Part shown: piece by piece, positions 7,353 through 16,043 of the stretch
Layout: the number at the start of each line of letters is the position of its first letter
Numbering within the stretch: the first letter of the stretch is position 1
Assembly: GCA_019314185.1 (NCBI GenBank)
Contig: JAFCZU010000145.1
Span: forward strand, 1-24,249
Direction of reading: 5' to 3'
Length of the DNA stretch: 24,249 nucleotides
DNA from: Deltaproteobacteria bacterium
GTDB taxonomy: Bacteria > Desulfobacterota > Desulfobacteria > Desulfobacterales > ETH-SRB1
The notes under the pieces: model-generated
The model's input: only the letters and a program-made list of their open reading frames with translations
Told to the model about the DNA's origin: nothing
Database searches by the model: none
Translations under genes and position numbers: made by a program

Positions 7353-8030
7353 AAGATTCTGATCTAAAGGACCAGGTTTTGGTTTGCCCACTGAAAGAAG
7401 CTGTTTTACATAAAGTCGTACAAGTTAAAAGTGCCTAAGGTTATGGAGTTGCTCCTGCCAGCCATTGCGAGATATACTCAATGCTCTTCGTTCTTTTGTT
7501 GTCTTGCTCAGGTGAGGCGGGGCGGGTCGCTTCGCTGGTTTTAATGTTTTTGACAAAACTCCTTAACTTGAGTTCACTTCAAACTCTTGCAGCGTTTTTG
7601 TTTGTTGACGAATCTTTTGTAAATAGATTTCCAAGAGCTTGTCCGAGAATTATGTTTGTAACGAAAAAGGATAAGAGCGAGACGTTCTCAAGGACGGTGT
7701 GAGACCTTTTATTTAAAGACCTCTGTTGGTAACCTATAATTTTTGGCAATCTTCTTAGTCTCGACCATTCTATGCATCAAGCATTTTTCTATTTATAGAA
7801 ACGATCGGTTTCTTTAATCCAAGTTGAGCGATTTGTTGTGAAGATATGTGTCGAAATCATGACGCATAAGGGCTTGCGAAAATCGCCACGTAGGAATATG
7901 CTTCACATTCTACAGGACAAGCAGGCATAACCCATGAATATGTTGAGATTCTTAGCGAATTCTTGGTGTGCGAGAGGCCGAGAACAGGTTAATTTATAAT
8001 GAATCAGGCAAACAATAATATTTTATTTAA
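7353..8030. other. Gene-free spacer with no supported feature
   Basis: About 680 bp with no credible gene. A plus-strand frame at 7481-7702 lacks a ribosome-binding site and recognisable sequence. On the minus strand, 7787-7441 is open except for one TGA at 7579-7581 and reads like a degraded protein, but I cannot name it. TTGAGCGATT near 7826 resembles the arms of repeat family C. Confidence 0.3.
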
Positions 8031-8051
8031 CAACTCTTCGCATCAGAGTTG
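8031..8051 (+). promoter_or_regulatory. Hairpin overlapping the start region of the AI-2E permease gene
   Basis: CAACTCT (8031-8037) pairs perfectly with AGAGTTG (8045-8051) across a 7-nt loop. Its last G is the first base of the GGAG Shine-Dalgarno for the ATG at 8060. It could affect initiation. The evidence is only the palindrome and its position. Confidence 0.35.
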
Positions 8052-8059
8052 GAGATACT

Positions 8060-9154
8060 ATGCCTGATAGAGCTTCATATAATATTATTTTCTGGTTCTT
8101 TCTTATCCTTTTTCTTGGTTCTATTATTATGCTTGGTTGGCTTATATGGCCATTTATATCGATTATCGTTCTTGCCGCTGTTGTAACAGGTGTTTTCAAT
8201 CCGGTTTACCGTTTTATTGCAGTTAAAGATAAGATAAATTCTCCTTTTGCATCTTTCTTAACCTGCGTACTGATATTTTTTGTGTTGTTTATCCCCATTG
8301 TTTTTTTTGTAGGCATATTATCAAAAGAAGCATTCGATCTATATACAACTGCAAAGAGCGCTATATTAAACGATCAGATAAAAAATCTTCTTGCAAACAG
8401 CGAAATTTTGGAGAAAGCAAACTTTCTGCTTTCACATTTCAACATAGAATTTACCGGCGAACAACTCAACAAGGCTATTTCAGAAGTTGGAAAAATTGTC
8501 GGCCTTTTTCTATACGAGCAGGCCAGGGCAATCGCCTCGAATATGTTTGCATTCCTGGTAAACTTTTTTCTCATGCTCCTTGTTATCTATTTTCTGCTAA
8601 TCGACAGCGACAGACTTATTTCATTTATAACTAATCTCTCACCCCTGCCCAGAGAACAGGATGAAAAGCTGATTCAAAAATTTAAGGATATGGGAGGGGC
8701 AATTCTTATCGGTAACGGCTTGGGCGGTTTGATTCAAGGCACACTCGGCGGAATCGTTTTTATGCTGTTTGGTTTTAAGTCACCTTTTCTGTGGGGCGTC
8801 ATAATGTCTCTGCTTGCATTTCTTCCCATCGTGGGAATAGGAGCTATATTTATTCCAGCAGCCATTTATCTTTTTTTAACTGGATCTACAGGTTCGGGTA
8901 TTTTTTTCATTATATTTTATGTAATCCTTTCCGGCAGCATTGAATACATATTTAAACCAAAACTGGTTGGCCACCGCGTTAAAATGCATCAGCTTCTTGT
9001 GTTTTTTTCAATTATCGGCGGATTAAAACTTTTTGGCCTCCTCGGCATTATCTATGGCCCTCTTGTTGTTACCGCTTTTTTAACTTTAACAGATATTTAT
9101 CACGCCAGTTATCAGAAACTGGTTGGGAATAAACAATTAACAATTAACAATTAA
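8060..9154 (+). CDS. AI-2E/PerM family membrane permease
   Basis: The 364-aa product is an integral inner-membrane protein of the AI-2E transporter (YdiK/PerM/TqsA) family, whose members export or exchange small molecules or ions; the substrate cannot be told here. Hydrophobic segments lie near residues 10-30, 32-52 and 70-92. A soluble stretch rich in charged residues follows (about 95-165). A second set of helices covers about 170-190, 215-245, 250-275, 278-300 and 312-350, with the conserved GNGLGGLIQGTLGG and the C-terminal GLLGIIYGPLVV. The start has GGAG 6 nt upstream. Its last codons (KQLTINN) and stop are formed by a heptamer repeat of type ACAATTA, so the native C-terminus has probably been rewritten by the repeat. 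The gene stands alone between repeat-rich spacers. Confidence 0.9.
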   Translation: MPDRASYNIIFWFFLILFLGSIIMLGWLIWPFISIIVLAAVVTGVFNPVYRFIAVKDKINSPFASFLTCVLIFFVLFIPIVFFVGILSKEAFDLYTTAKSAILNDQIKNLLANSEILEKANFLLSHFNIEFTGEQLNKAISEVGKIVGLFLYEQARAIASNMFAFLVNFFLMLLVIYFLLIDSDRLISFITNLSPLPREQDEKLIQKFKDMGGAILIGNGLGGLIQGTLGGIVFMLFGFKSPFLWGVIMSLLAFLPIVGIGAIFIPAAIYLFLTGSTGSGIFFIIFYVILSGSIEYIFKPKLVGHRVKMHQLLVFFSIIGGLKLFGLLGIIYGPLVVTAFLTLTDIYHASYQKLVGNKQLTINN

Positions 9155-9159
9155 CAATT
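9133..9159. repeat. Heptamer tandem repeat (ACAATTA x about 4) overlapping the permease 3' end
   Basis: Nearly four units of ACAATTA in tandem, covering the final codons and stop (9152-9154) of the preceding permease gene. The 7-bp period shifts frame at each unit, so the repeat closes the frame with TAA. Confidence 0.6.
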
Positions 9160-9265
9160 GATACGGACTTTTAGATAAATAATTTGTAGCCGTTCACTGC
9201 TTGAAACTTGAAATTAAAAATTGGGAAGAACAATATAAAGGTATGAAGGCTAAATTTCCAATTTT

Positions 9266-9510
9266 GTAACACTTTAGCTCTTTAAAACGAATTTGAACTT
9301 ACGAATTTGTTTTGAACCGCAGAATATTGAACAAGAAATTATGAATGTCGGAGTAAGGTACTTCTATCATTTTTACTACTATAAAAGATAGAGCATAGCG
9401 ATTTCACAATTCATCATTTGAAATTCCTTGTTCGATATTCAAATAATATTTTTTCGAATTAGCAATATCTCAACGAAAATAGCCAAATTTTCAAAGCGCT
9501 AAATTGTTAC
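9266..9510. repeat. Nested palindromic (MITE-like) element upstream of gyrA
   Basis: The outer arms GTAACACTTTAGC (9266-9278) and GCTAAATTGTTAC (9498-9510) are inverted and continue with lower match for about 25 bp. Inside lies a second inverted pair, GAATATTGAACAAGAAATT (9322-9340) and AATTCCTTGTTCGATATTC (9422-9440), 17 of 19 matching. The element occupies most of the spacer between the permease and gyrA. One outer end recurs at 4078-4099, and the inner GAATATCGAACA-type end resembles the element at 15897-16043. No reading frame is inside. The gyrA promoter must lie within or just after it. Confidence 0.6.
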
Positions 9511-9556
9511 CCAATTTCTAATTTCCAACAACTCATTTATTATAGGTATTAAAACA

Positions 9557-11986
9557 ATGTACACTGAAAAACTTTCTGAAATCAGCATAGAAAAAGAGAT
9601 GAAAAAATCTTATCTCGATTATGCCATGAGCGTCATCATCGGAAGAGCTTTGCCGGATGTGCGCGACGGCCTGAAACCTGTTCACCGCCGCGCGTTATTT
9701 GCAATGCGTGAGCTGAAAAATGACTGGAACAAACCCTATAAAAAGTCTGCCCGCATTGTCGGTGATGTTATAGGCAAATATCATCCACACGGCGACACAG
9801 CTGTTTACGATACTATTGTGCGAATGGCACAGAATTTTTCTTTAAGATATCCGCTTGTTGACGGTCAGGGCAATTTTGGTTCCGTTGATGGAGATCCTCC
9901 GGCGGCAATGAGATACACAGAGGTCAGGATGACTCTTCTAGCTCATGAAATGATCGAGGATCTTGACAAAGAAACTGTTGACTGGACGCCGAATTATGAT
10001 GAATCATTAATAGAACCATCTGTTTTCCCATCTAAATTTCCAAATCTACTGGTCAATGGTTCTTCAGGCATAGCAGTCGGCATGGCAACTAATATACCGC
10101 CTCATAATCTTTCTGAGATAATTTCGGCAATAATTGCCATAATAGACAATCACGATATTTCATTACAAGAGCTTATGATGCTCGTTCCCGGGCCTGATTT
10201 TCCTACAGCCGGCATTATTTGCGGAACCAGCGGAATAAAGCAAGCGTATAGAACCGGTCGTGGCATAATTCGTATCCGTGCAAAATCTTTTATTGAAAAA
10301 GACAAAAGAACGCAAAACGAAACAATTGTAGTTACAGAACTTCCTTATCAGGTCAACAAAGCAAAGCTTATCAAAAAAATATCGGAGATGATAAGGCATA
10401 AGGAGATCGAAGGAATAAGATTTATAAGGGACGAATCAGACAGAGAAGGCTTGCGGATCGCTATCAGCCTTAAAAAAGATCAGATCCCAGAGGTACTGCT
10501 CAATCAGCTTTATAAACATACACAGATGGAAAACAGCTTCGGCATTATTTTTCTGGCAATAGTAAATAACCGGCCGGAGCTGCTTACTTTCAAAGAAATC
10601 CTTGAGCATTTCATACTTCATCGCAAGAATATAATCATAAGGAGAACAAGGTATGATCTGAAAAAAGCTGAAGCGCGCGCCCATATACTTGAAGGCCTGA
10701 AAATTGCGCTTGAAAATATTGACGATGTTGTCGCCCTGATCCGGAAATCAAAATCGCCGAGTGAAGCAAAAGCCGGATTGATTCAAAGGTTCCACCTAAG
10801 CGCTATACAGTCTCAGGCAATACTTGATATGCGTCTCCAGAAGCTAACCGGACTCGAACGGGAAAAGATATTGGAAGAATATAAAAATATCATTAAAGAT
10901 ATTGCCAGATATAGAGAAATACTTGCGAGTGAACGCCTCGTGGAAAATATCATCAAAGATGAGCTCGCTGAAATACAAAACAGGTTTGGTGATTCCCGCC
11001 GCACAGAGATAACAGAATATGCCGAAGAAATAACTATGGAAGATATGATCGTCGAAGAGGATATGGTTGTTACAATTTCAAACGCCGGTTATATAAAACG
11101 CAATCCCATTACACTTTATCATAGCCAGCGGCGGGGGGGCAAAGGCAAAACAGCCATGGGAACAAAAGAGGAGGATTTTGTCAAACATCTGTTTGTTGCC
11201 TCTACCCATCACACGCTTCTTTTTTTCACAAACCTCGGAAGGGTTTACTGGCGAAAAGTATATAACATTCCACAGGCAGGCCGCTTGAGCCGCGGAAAGG
11301 CGATCGTTAATTTGCTGAATTTTGAAAAAGACGAAAAGCTTGCAACCGTTCTCGATGTAAAATCATTTGAGCCGGGCTTTCATGTGCTTATGGCCACAAA
11401 ACACGGCCTTGTGAAAAAAACAGATTTAATGGCTTACAGCCATCCCAGGACAGGAGGCATAATAGCCTTAAAACTTGCTCCTGGCGATGAATTGATCGGA
11501 ACAAGGCTCACCGATGGAACACAAAATGTCTTTATATGCTCTGCCATGGGCAAATCAACGCGTTTCCACGAATCAGGCATTCGACCCACAGGTCGTGTTG
11601 CAGGAGGCGTGCGTGGTCTCAGGCTTGCGCAAAAAGACTGGATTGTAGGAATGGAAGTCTTAAGCCATGGGCAAACCCTTTTTACAATAACAGAAAATGG
11701 CTATGGGAAAAGGACTTCCATAGATGAATATCCTGTTCATAAACGGGGCGGAAAAGGCGTAATTACGATTAAAACAAGTGAGCGGAATGGGCTTGTGGTT
11801 GCAATTCTTCTTGTTGAAGAGCATGACGATCTCATGCTGATAACAGACAGCGGAAAGATTATACGCATGCCGATAAAAGGGGTCTCGGTCATCAGTAGAA
11901 ACACACAGGGTGTTAAACTGATGGGCATGGGTGCAACGGAAAAGGTTGTTGGAGCGGCAAGGCTTGCTGAAAAAGAAGAGGAGTAA
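9557..11986 (+). CDS. gyrA: DNA gyrase subunit A
   Basis: GyrA is the breakage-reunion subunit of gyrase, which introduces negative supercoils with GyrB. The 809-aa product is complete. The winged-helix/tower region holds the catalytic Tyr120 in AAMRYTE, and the quinolone-determining segment [10 protein letters not shown] has Thr81 and Asp85 at the positions of E. coli Ser83 and Asp87. The C-terminal beta-pinwheel carries the GyrA box QRRGGKG (524-530), which separates it from ParC. The short acidic end EKEEE replaces the longer acidic tail of enterobacteria. An AGGT ribosome site precedes the ATG. gpsA follows after 15 bp and radC overlaps gpsA, so the three probably form one transcript. Confidence 0.98.
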   Translation: MYTEKLSEISIEKEMKKSYLDYAMSVIIGRALPDVRDGLKPVHRRALFAMRELKNDWNKPYKKSARIVGDVIGKYHPHGDTAVYDTIVRMAQNFSLRYPLVDGQGNFGSVDGDPPAAMRYTEVRMTLLAHEMIEDLDKETVDWTPNYDESLIEPSVFPSKFPNLLVNGSSGIAVGMATNIPPHNLSEIISAIIAIIDNHDISLQELMMLVPGPDFPTAGIICGTSGIKQAYRTGRGIIRIRAKSFIEKDKRTQNETIVVTELPYQVNKAKLIKKISEMIRHKEIEGIRFIRDESDREGLRIAISLKKDQIPEVLLNQLYKHTQMENSFGIIFLAIVNNRPELLTFKEILEHFILHRKNIIIRRTRYDLKKAEARAHILEGLKIALENIDDVVALIRKSKSPSEAKAGLIQRFHLSAIQSQAILDMRLQKLTGLEREKILEEYKNIIKDIARYREILASERLVENIIKDELAEIQNRFGDSRRTEITEYAEEITMEDMIVEEDMVVTISNAGYIKRNPITLYHSQRRGGKGKTAMGTKEEDFVKHLFVASTHHTLLFFTNLGRVYWRKVYNIPQAGRLSRGKAIVNLLNFEKDEKLATVLDVKSFEPGFHVLMATKHGLVKKTDLMAYSHPRTGGIIALKLAPGDELIGTRLTDGTQNVFICSAMGKSTRFHESGIRPTGRVAGGVRGLRLAQKDWIVGMEVLSHGQTLFTITENGYGKRTSIDEYPVHKRGGKGVITIKTSERNGLVVAILLVEEHDDLMLITDSGKIIRMPIKGVSVISRNTQGVKLMGMGATEKVVGAARLAEKEEE

Positions 11987-12001
11987 AAATAATATTTTCA
12001 A

Positions 12002-13033
12002 ATGAATAATATTGATATAAATTCAATAAAAATCGGCGTGGTGGGAGCAGGAAGCTGGGGCACGACACTTGCCAATCTTCTTGGCGAAAAAGGGTTTAAG
12101 GTTGATCATTGGGTTTTTGAAGCAGAAGTAAGAAAGCAGATTCAAGAGCTTAGAGAAAACAGAATTTTTCTTCCGGGTTTTACCCTTTCGCCGAACATAT
12201 TTCCCACTGATGATCTCTCTCGTGTGGTTTCTGGCAAAGATATTGTATTGATTGTTGTCCCATCCCATTTTATGCGGGAAACAGCTAAAAAAACAGCAGG
12301 TAATATATCAAAAAACACCATCATTGTGTCAGCCTCCAAGGGAATTGAGAACAAAACTCATTTAACTATGTCCGGTGTGCTGAAAGAAACGCTTCCGGAA
12401 ATTCAGGAAGATAATTTTGCAGTTCTTTCAGGCCCGAGTTTTGCCAGAGAGGTTGCCGCAAACGTGCCGACTTTAATTGCTGTGGCATCAAGTGATAAAA
12501 AAACAGCAGGCTTTGTGCAGCATGTTTTTGCCACACCGGATTTCAGGGTTTACACAAGCAGCGATATAATCGGAGTTGAACTTGGCGGTTCTGTTAAGAA
12601 TGTTATAGCCATAGCAGCCGGAATAGCAGATGGACTCGGGTTGGGATTAAACACGCGCGCGGCATTAATCACAAGAGGTCTCACAGAAATGCGGCGAATG
12701 GGTTTAAAACTTGGCGCAAATCCACGCACATTCACCGGACTTGCCGGCGTCGGAGATCTAATTCTGACATGCACTGGCGATTTAAGCAGAAATCATACAG
12801 TGGGCAAGCAAATCGGTGAGGGGAAAAAATTAAAGGTTATTCTGTCTGAAATGCGTATGGTTGCGGAAGGTGTAAAAACAGCCAAATCTGTTTATAACCT
12901 GTCTAAAAAGCTTGGTGTTGAAATGCCTATTTCTAACGAGATCTACCATATTCTTTATGATGATATTTCTCCCAAAGATGCTTTATACAGGTTGATGACA
13001 AGAAATCTTAAACAGGAACTGGATGAGAGGTAA
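12002..13033 (+). CDS. gpsA: NAD(P)-dependent glycerol-3-phosphate dehydrogenase
   Basis: GpsA reduces dihydroxyacetone phosphate to sn-glycerol 3-phosphate, the backbone for phospholipid synthesis, in the cytoplasm. The 343-aa product has the Rossmann motif GAGSWG (15-20), VPSHFMRETA, SASKGIE, the substrate-side block LSGPSFAREVA and the catalytic Lys199 in GGSVKNVIAIAAG. GLAGVGDLILTCTGDLSRN and the C-terminal VAEGVKTAKSV follow. A GAGGAG sits about 20 nt before the ATG, rather far, so initiation may partly depend on translation of gyrA 15 bp upstream. Its 3' end overlaps radC by 11 bp. Confidence 0.97.
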   Translation: MNNIDINSIKIGVVGAGSWGTTLANLLGEKGFKVDHWVFEAEVRKQIQELRENRIFLPGFTLSPNIFPTDDLSRVVSGKDIVLIVVPSHFMRETAKKTAGNISKNTIIVSASKGIENKTHLTMSGVLKETLPEIQEDNFAVLSGPSFAREVAANVPTLIAVASSDKKTAGFVQHVFATPDFRVYTSSDIIGVELGGSVKNVIAIAAGIADGLGLGLNTRAALITRGLTEMRRMGLKLGANPRTFTGLAGVGDLILTCTGDLSRNHTVGKQIGEGKKLKVILSEMRMVAEGVKTAKSVYNLSKKLGVEMPISNEIYHILYDDISPKDALYRLMTRNLKQELDER

Positions 13034-13757
13034 AGCAACAGTTTTAACCAAGGCTCATAAGGGAACTGGCCATAGAAAGAGATTACAGGATAAATATCTT
13101 ACTTCAGGTTTGTCAGGATTTCATGACTATGAAGTAATCGAACTTCTCCTGACACTTGCCACACCGCGAAAGGACTGCAAGTGCGCGGCTAAGGATGCTT
13201 TAAAAAGATTTAAAACACTGCAGGACGTGTTTGAAGCCTCCCCTGAAGAACTTTGCAAGGTTGACGGAATAGGCCCAAAAAATCTGTTCGGCATAAAACT
13301 GATAAAGTCTGTTGCCGACAGGTATCTAAAAAAAAAATTGGTAAAAAAGAATCCGCTCAACAATTCAAAAGAATTGTTCGATTATCTTTACTGCAACATG
13401 GGAAATAAAAGCCGTGAATGTTTTAATGTTATCTTTTTAGATGCAAAAAATAAGGTTATCTCGAGTGAGACTCTATTCCAAGGATCATTAACAGCAAGCT
13501 CCGTTTATCCAAGGGAAGTAGTTCAGGCTGCCCTGAATCAGCATGCAGCAGCGCTTATTTTCGCGCATAACCATCCTTCAGGCGACCCAACCCCATCCAA
13601 AGAAGATATTTCAATAACTCGGCAGCTTGTTTTTGCCTGCAAAGTGGTAGGCATTACTGTTCATGAACATCTAATAATAGGAGACAACCAATATTTCAGC
13701 TTTGCAGACCAGGGGTATATTGCCGGCATGAACCGTGAATTCGAATCGCACAGGTAA
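13023..13757 (+). CDS. radC: RadC family JAMM/MPN-domain protein
   Basis: RadC proteins combine a helix-hairpin-helix with a JAMM metalloprotease-like domain. The old DNA-repair label rests on weak evidence and the true function is unsettled. The 244-aa product shows GHRKRLQDKYL (16-26), the HhH around VDGIGPKN (about 80-87) and the JAMM signature H182-N-H184-P-S-G-D with a downstream acid in PSKED (Asp195). The metal-binding residues are therefore intact. The ATG at 13023 lies inside the end of gpsA, with AGGA 8 nt upstream, indicating coupled translation. The stop codon TAA (13755-13757) forms the first three bases of a MITE target duplication, so the element landed exactly at the gene end without damaging it. 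Confidence 0.93.
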   Translation: MRGKATVLTKAHKGTGHRKRLQDKYLTSGLSGFHDYEVIELLLTLATPRKDCKCAAKDALKRFKTLQDVFEASPEELCKVDGIGPKNLFGIKLIKSVADRYLKKKLVKKNPLNNSKELFDYLYCNMGNKSRECFNVIFLDAKNKVISSETLFQGSLTASSVYPREVVQAALNQHAAALIFAHNHPSGDPTPSKEDISITRQLVFACKVVGITVHEHLIIGDNQYFSFADQGYIAGMNREFESHR

Positions 13758-13761
13758 CTAT

Positions 13762-13993
13762 CTCAAGTTTCGCACCCTTTAATTTAGCCAAAGCGTTAGA
13801 CGGCAAGGGCTAAAAATAAATTTTAAGGCGAAATATACTGCCTGTGCTTTTTACAACGGCGCCAATCAATTAATAAATGTGTGCCGCACAGGGTGCTGCT
13901 TACAAAATATAAGCAAATAATTTCGCTGTAAAAATGTTATTTTCAACCCTTACCGTCTTGATATTAATAGAAATCAAGGGTGCGAAACTTGAG
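13762..13993. mobile_element. MITE family A, copy 2 (232 bp, TSD TAACTAT, inverted)
   Basis: The same CTCAAGTTTCGCACCC terminal inverted repeats bound the element (13762-13777 and 13978-13993), with perfect 7-bp duplications TAACTAT (13755-13761 and 13994-14000). Orientation is opposite to copies 1 and 3. Relative to copy 3 it lacks about 62 bp of the interior, a different stretch from the one missing in copy 1. The left target duplication contains the radC stop codon. Confidence 0.9.
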
Positions 13994-14046
13994 TAACTAT
14001 GTTTAGAGGTTAAGCTGAACATAAAAGCAATTAACCGCTGAACCAT

Positions 14047-14067
14047 GAACCGTGAACCGTGAACCGC
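14047..14067. repeat. Heptamer tandem repeat (GAACCGT x3)
   Basis: Three tandem units, the last ending in C, immediately upstream of the small Cys-rich gene at 14078. It leaves that gene without an obvious Shine-Dalgarno. Confidence 0.55.
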
Positions 14068-14077
14068 ATAATTCAAC

Positions 14078-14380
14078 ATGACAGATGAAAACAACAAATA
14101 TCCCTCTTGTTTTGGGGTACTCGACAAAGTTTTTCCTGTAGGAGAGGACGGCCTTAGAAACAGCCCTGAGTTCTGTCTTGAATGCATTTGTAAAACAGAA
14201 TGTTTAAGATCCGCCATGGCCGGCTCTGGCGGCTTAACAGTTCATGAAGAATTGGTGGACAGGGCTTATGAGTCCGGCATGATCGGTTTTTTAGGCAGAT
14301 GGTCCAAAAAGAAAGACCTTGATCGCAAGATAAAGACGCAAAAGGTAAAGTCTAAAGATAAATCTAAATTTAACGATTAG
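14078..14380 (+). CDS. Small cysteine-rich protein of unknown function
   Basis: The 100-aa product is not recognised as a named family. It carries Cys11 and a cluster C33-x2-C36-x1-C38-x3-C42 (FCLECICKTECL), suited to binding zinc or an Fe-S cluster. A middle part (LTVHEELVDRAYESGMIGFL) and a very basic, Lys-rich tail (about 77-98) follow; the tail could contact nucleic acid. There is no signal peptide or membrane segment. It follows radC in the same direction but is separated by the MITE and a heptamer repeat. No clear ribosome-binding site precedes the ATG, perhaps because the repeat replaced the native leader. The coherent composition supports a real gene. Confidence 0.65.
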   Translation: MTDENNKYPSCFGVLDKVFPVGEDGLRNSPEFCLECICKTECLRSAMAGSGGLTVHEELVDRAYESGMIGFLGRWSKKKDLDRKIKTQKVKSKDKSKFND

Positions 14381-14385
14381 CCTTT

Positions 14386-14514
14386 AGCGGTTAGCTATTA
14401 GTTTAATGATTTCAGGATGTTTTACTATTACAAATTTTCATCAGTCGGAAGTTATTTCTAATTAATCTAATACCCTGATTTTTTAGAACTAAACTCTAAC
14501 AGCTAATTGCTCAA
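14386..14514. repeat. Palindromic repeat family C, copy 2
   Basis: AGCGGTTAGCTATTAG (14386-14401) matches 1331-1346 at 15 of 16 positions. The far arm AGCTAATTGCTCAA (14501-14514) is its imperfect inverse and matches the complement of 1328-1341 at 13 of 14. The interiors of the two copies also align loosely (TCA..ATGTT.TTA). It fills the spacer between the Cys-rich gene and pgk. Confidence 0.6.
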
Positions 14515-14571
14515 CTTAGATAAATAACCGCTTAAAAATTCTGACAAAAAAAATAATTTCAGGAGTATGTT

Positions 14572-15780
14572 ATGAGATCAATCAAAGAAATAGACATTAA
14601 AGACAAGAAAGTTTTTATAAGAGTCGATTTTAATGTTCCAATGGATGAGCAGCAGAATATCCAGAATGATACCAGGATAAAGGCTGTTTTACCCGTATTA
14701 AGATATGCTCTGGACAATAATGCAAAACTGATAATAGCTTCACATCTCGGCAGACCAAAAGGAAAGTTTATTGCTAAATTCAGCCTTGCACCTGTAGCTA
14801 AACGTCTCGGCAGGCTCCTTCAGGCTGACATTAAGATGGCGCCCGACTGCATCGGACCTGAAGTTAAGGCGCTTGTGTCCGGCATGAAAACAGGCGATAT
14901 ATTGCTCCTGGAAAATTTACGTTTTCATCCAGAAGAGCAGGAAAACGATGATGCCTTTGCAAAAGAGCTCGCAGACCTGTGTGACATATATATCAATAAT
15001 GCTTTTGCCGTGTCGCACCGCATCAATGCATCGGTTGTGGCAATTACAAAATATGTGCCGGTATGTGCCGCAGGCTTTTTACTGGAAAAGGAAACCGGTT
15101 ATTTTAAAAAGATAATGGCCAAACCGCAGCGCCCTCTTGTTGCAATTCTTGGGGGAGCTAAAGTATCCGACAAGTTGATGGCGCTGGATAATATGTCTGA
15201 TCATGTTGACAAGTTCGTAGTAGGCGGCGCAATGGCAAATACTTTTCTGAAAAGCACCGGCTGCTCTGTAGGAAAGTCAAAAGTCGAAGAGGATCTTGTT
15301 GAAGCAGCCGACTCGATAATAAAAAATGCTGTGAAGCGCGGCATAAAATTCTACCTTCCTGTGGATGTAGTAATTGCGAGACGTTGTGACCCAAAAGCCG
15401 CAACAAAGATTGTTCCTGTTCATGAAATCCCTGAAAACTGGATGGCCCTGGACATAGGTCCGGCCACATCTTTGCTCTTCAGTGAAGTACTGTCTGACGC
15501 AAAAACAATAATCTGGAACGGCCCCATGGGGGTATTTGAAATCGATTCTTTCAGCAGGGGAACAATAGCAATGGCGCACAGCGTAGCCAATTCCTATGCG
15601 CTTACAATTGTCGGCGGCGGCGATACAGATGTGGCTCTGCATAAAGAAGATGTAACCGACAGGATAACATATATTTCTACAGGTGGAGGAGCTTTCCTCA
15701 CCATGCTGGAAGGCAAGACGCTTCCTGCCGTAGCTGCCCTGGATAAAGCTGAAAAAAATTGTAAAAGTGTAATACCCTAA
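14572..15780 (+). CDS. pgk: Phosphoglycerate kinase
   Basis: Pgk interconverts 1,3-bisphosphoglycerate plus ADP with 3-phosphoglycerate plus ATP in glycolysis and gluconeogenesis. The 402-aa product is complete, with N-domain substrate motifs VDFNVP (18-23) and SHLGRPKG (57-64) and the nucleotide-side motifs [17 protein letters not shown] (347-353) and STGGGAFL (369-376). One conserved block is atypical: NNAFAVSHR stands where most Pgks have DAFGTAHR, losing the Asp and Gly. The other active-site motifs look normal, so this is probably a lineage variant. The ATG at 14572 has AGGAG 7 nt upstream. It stands alone, without gap or tpiA beside it. Confidence 0.97.
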   Translation: MRSIKEIDIKDKKVFIRVDFNVPMDEQQNIQNDTRIKAVLPVLRYALDNNAKLIIASHLGRPKGKFIAKFSLAPVAKRLGRLLQADIKMAPDCIGPEVKALVSGMKTGDILLLENLRFHPEEQENDDAFAKELADLCDIYINNAFAVSHRINASVVAITKYVPVCAAGFLLEKETGYFKKIMAKPQRPLVAILGGAKVSDKLMALDNMSDHVDKFVVGGAMANTFLKSTGCSVGKSKVEEDLVEAADSIIKNAVKRGIKFYLPVDVVIARRCDPKAATKIVPVHEIPENWMALDIGPATSLLFSEVLSDAKTIIWNGPMGVFEIDSFSRGTIAMAHSVANSYALTIVGGGDTDVALHKEDVTDRITYISTGGGAFLTMLEGKTLPAVAALDKAEKNCKSVIP

Positions 15781-15823
15781 TTGAGTCAAAACTCAATCAC
15801 CTACCACCTGTAGAACGGGTGGT
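15781..15823 (+). terminator. Two hairpins after pgk, possible terminator
   Basis: TTGAGT/ACTCAA (15781-15796) begins immediately after the pgk stop, and ACCACC/GGTGGT (15803-15823, 9-nt loop) follows. No long T-run comes after either, so rho-independent action is uncertain. Confidence 0.4.
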
Positions 15824-15896
15824 TTGATGCAGCATAACGATTCATAGCAGATTACAATCCAATATCAAAAACACAGCCGTCAAGCTAAAAGACTAT

Positions 15897-16043
15897 GAAC
15901 ATCGAACATCGAACATCGAATTTTGAATAAGGAATTCTGCCAATTTATAAACCGGCGGAGCGACTCGCCGTGCTCGCGCCCGTCGCGGCAGGAGCGATTT
16001 CATCATTCGATGTTCAACGTTCAATGTTCGATGTTCGATGTTC
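15897..16043. repeat. Palindromic element with perfect 20-bp ends built from GAACATC heptamers
   Basis: The left end GAACATCGAACATCGAACAT is exactly repeated in inverse orientation at the right end (16024-16043). The ends are themselves three heptamers GAACATC, so the element combines a heptamer repeat with a MITE-like palindrome. The core (15953-16000) is unusually GC-rich for this window (GGCGGAGCGACTCGCC and neighbours). The right end supplies an ATG (16038) in frame with the following membrane-protein gene. Confidence 0.65.

Noticed and set aside
7481..7702. Plus-strand 73-codon frame
   Set aside because: No Shine-Dalgarno, no recognisable domain and composition unlike neighbouring genes.
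7441..7787. Minus-strand stretch reading like a degraded protein with one internal stop (TGA at 7579-7581)
   Set aside because: Open except for one stop, but no motif I can name, no ribosome-binding site, and an overlapping plus-strand frame is equally open; not enough to call a pseudogene.
7900..8000. Stretch with GTGTGCGAGAGGCC that recalls sequences near group II introns
   Set aside because: Only a short resemblance from memory; no reverse transcriptase, domain V or intron boundary is visible.
9835..9842. Acquired quinolone resistance in gyrA because Thr stands at the Ser83 position (residue 81)
   Set aside because: Thr at this position is the natural residue in several bacterial groups; resistance cannot be inferred from it.
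13733..13752. TTCGAATCGCA resembling a tRNA T-loop
   Set aside because: It lies inside the end of radC and no acceptor, D-arm or anticodon arm can be built around it.
15277..15789. Minus-strand 170-codon frame opposite pgk
   Set aside because: Antisense shadow of a strongly coding gene; composition is odd and there is no ribosome-binding site.
15781..15823. Possible IS200/IS605 end (paired hairpins)
   Set aside because: The hairpins are near a gene stop, there is no TnpA or TnpB sequence, and a terminator or leftover repeat explains them equally well.
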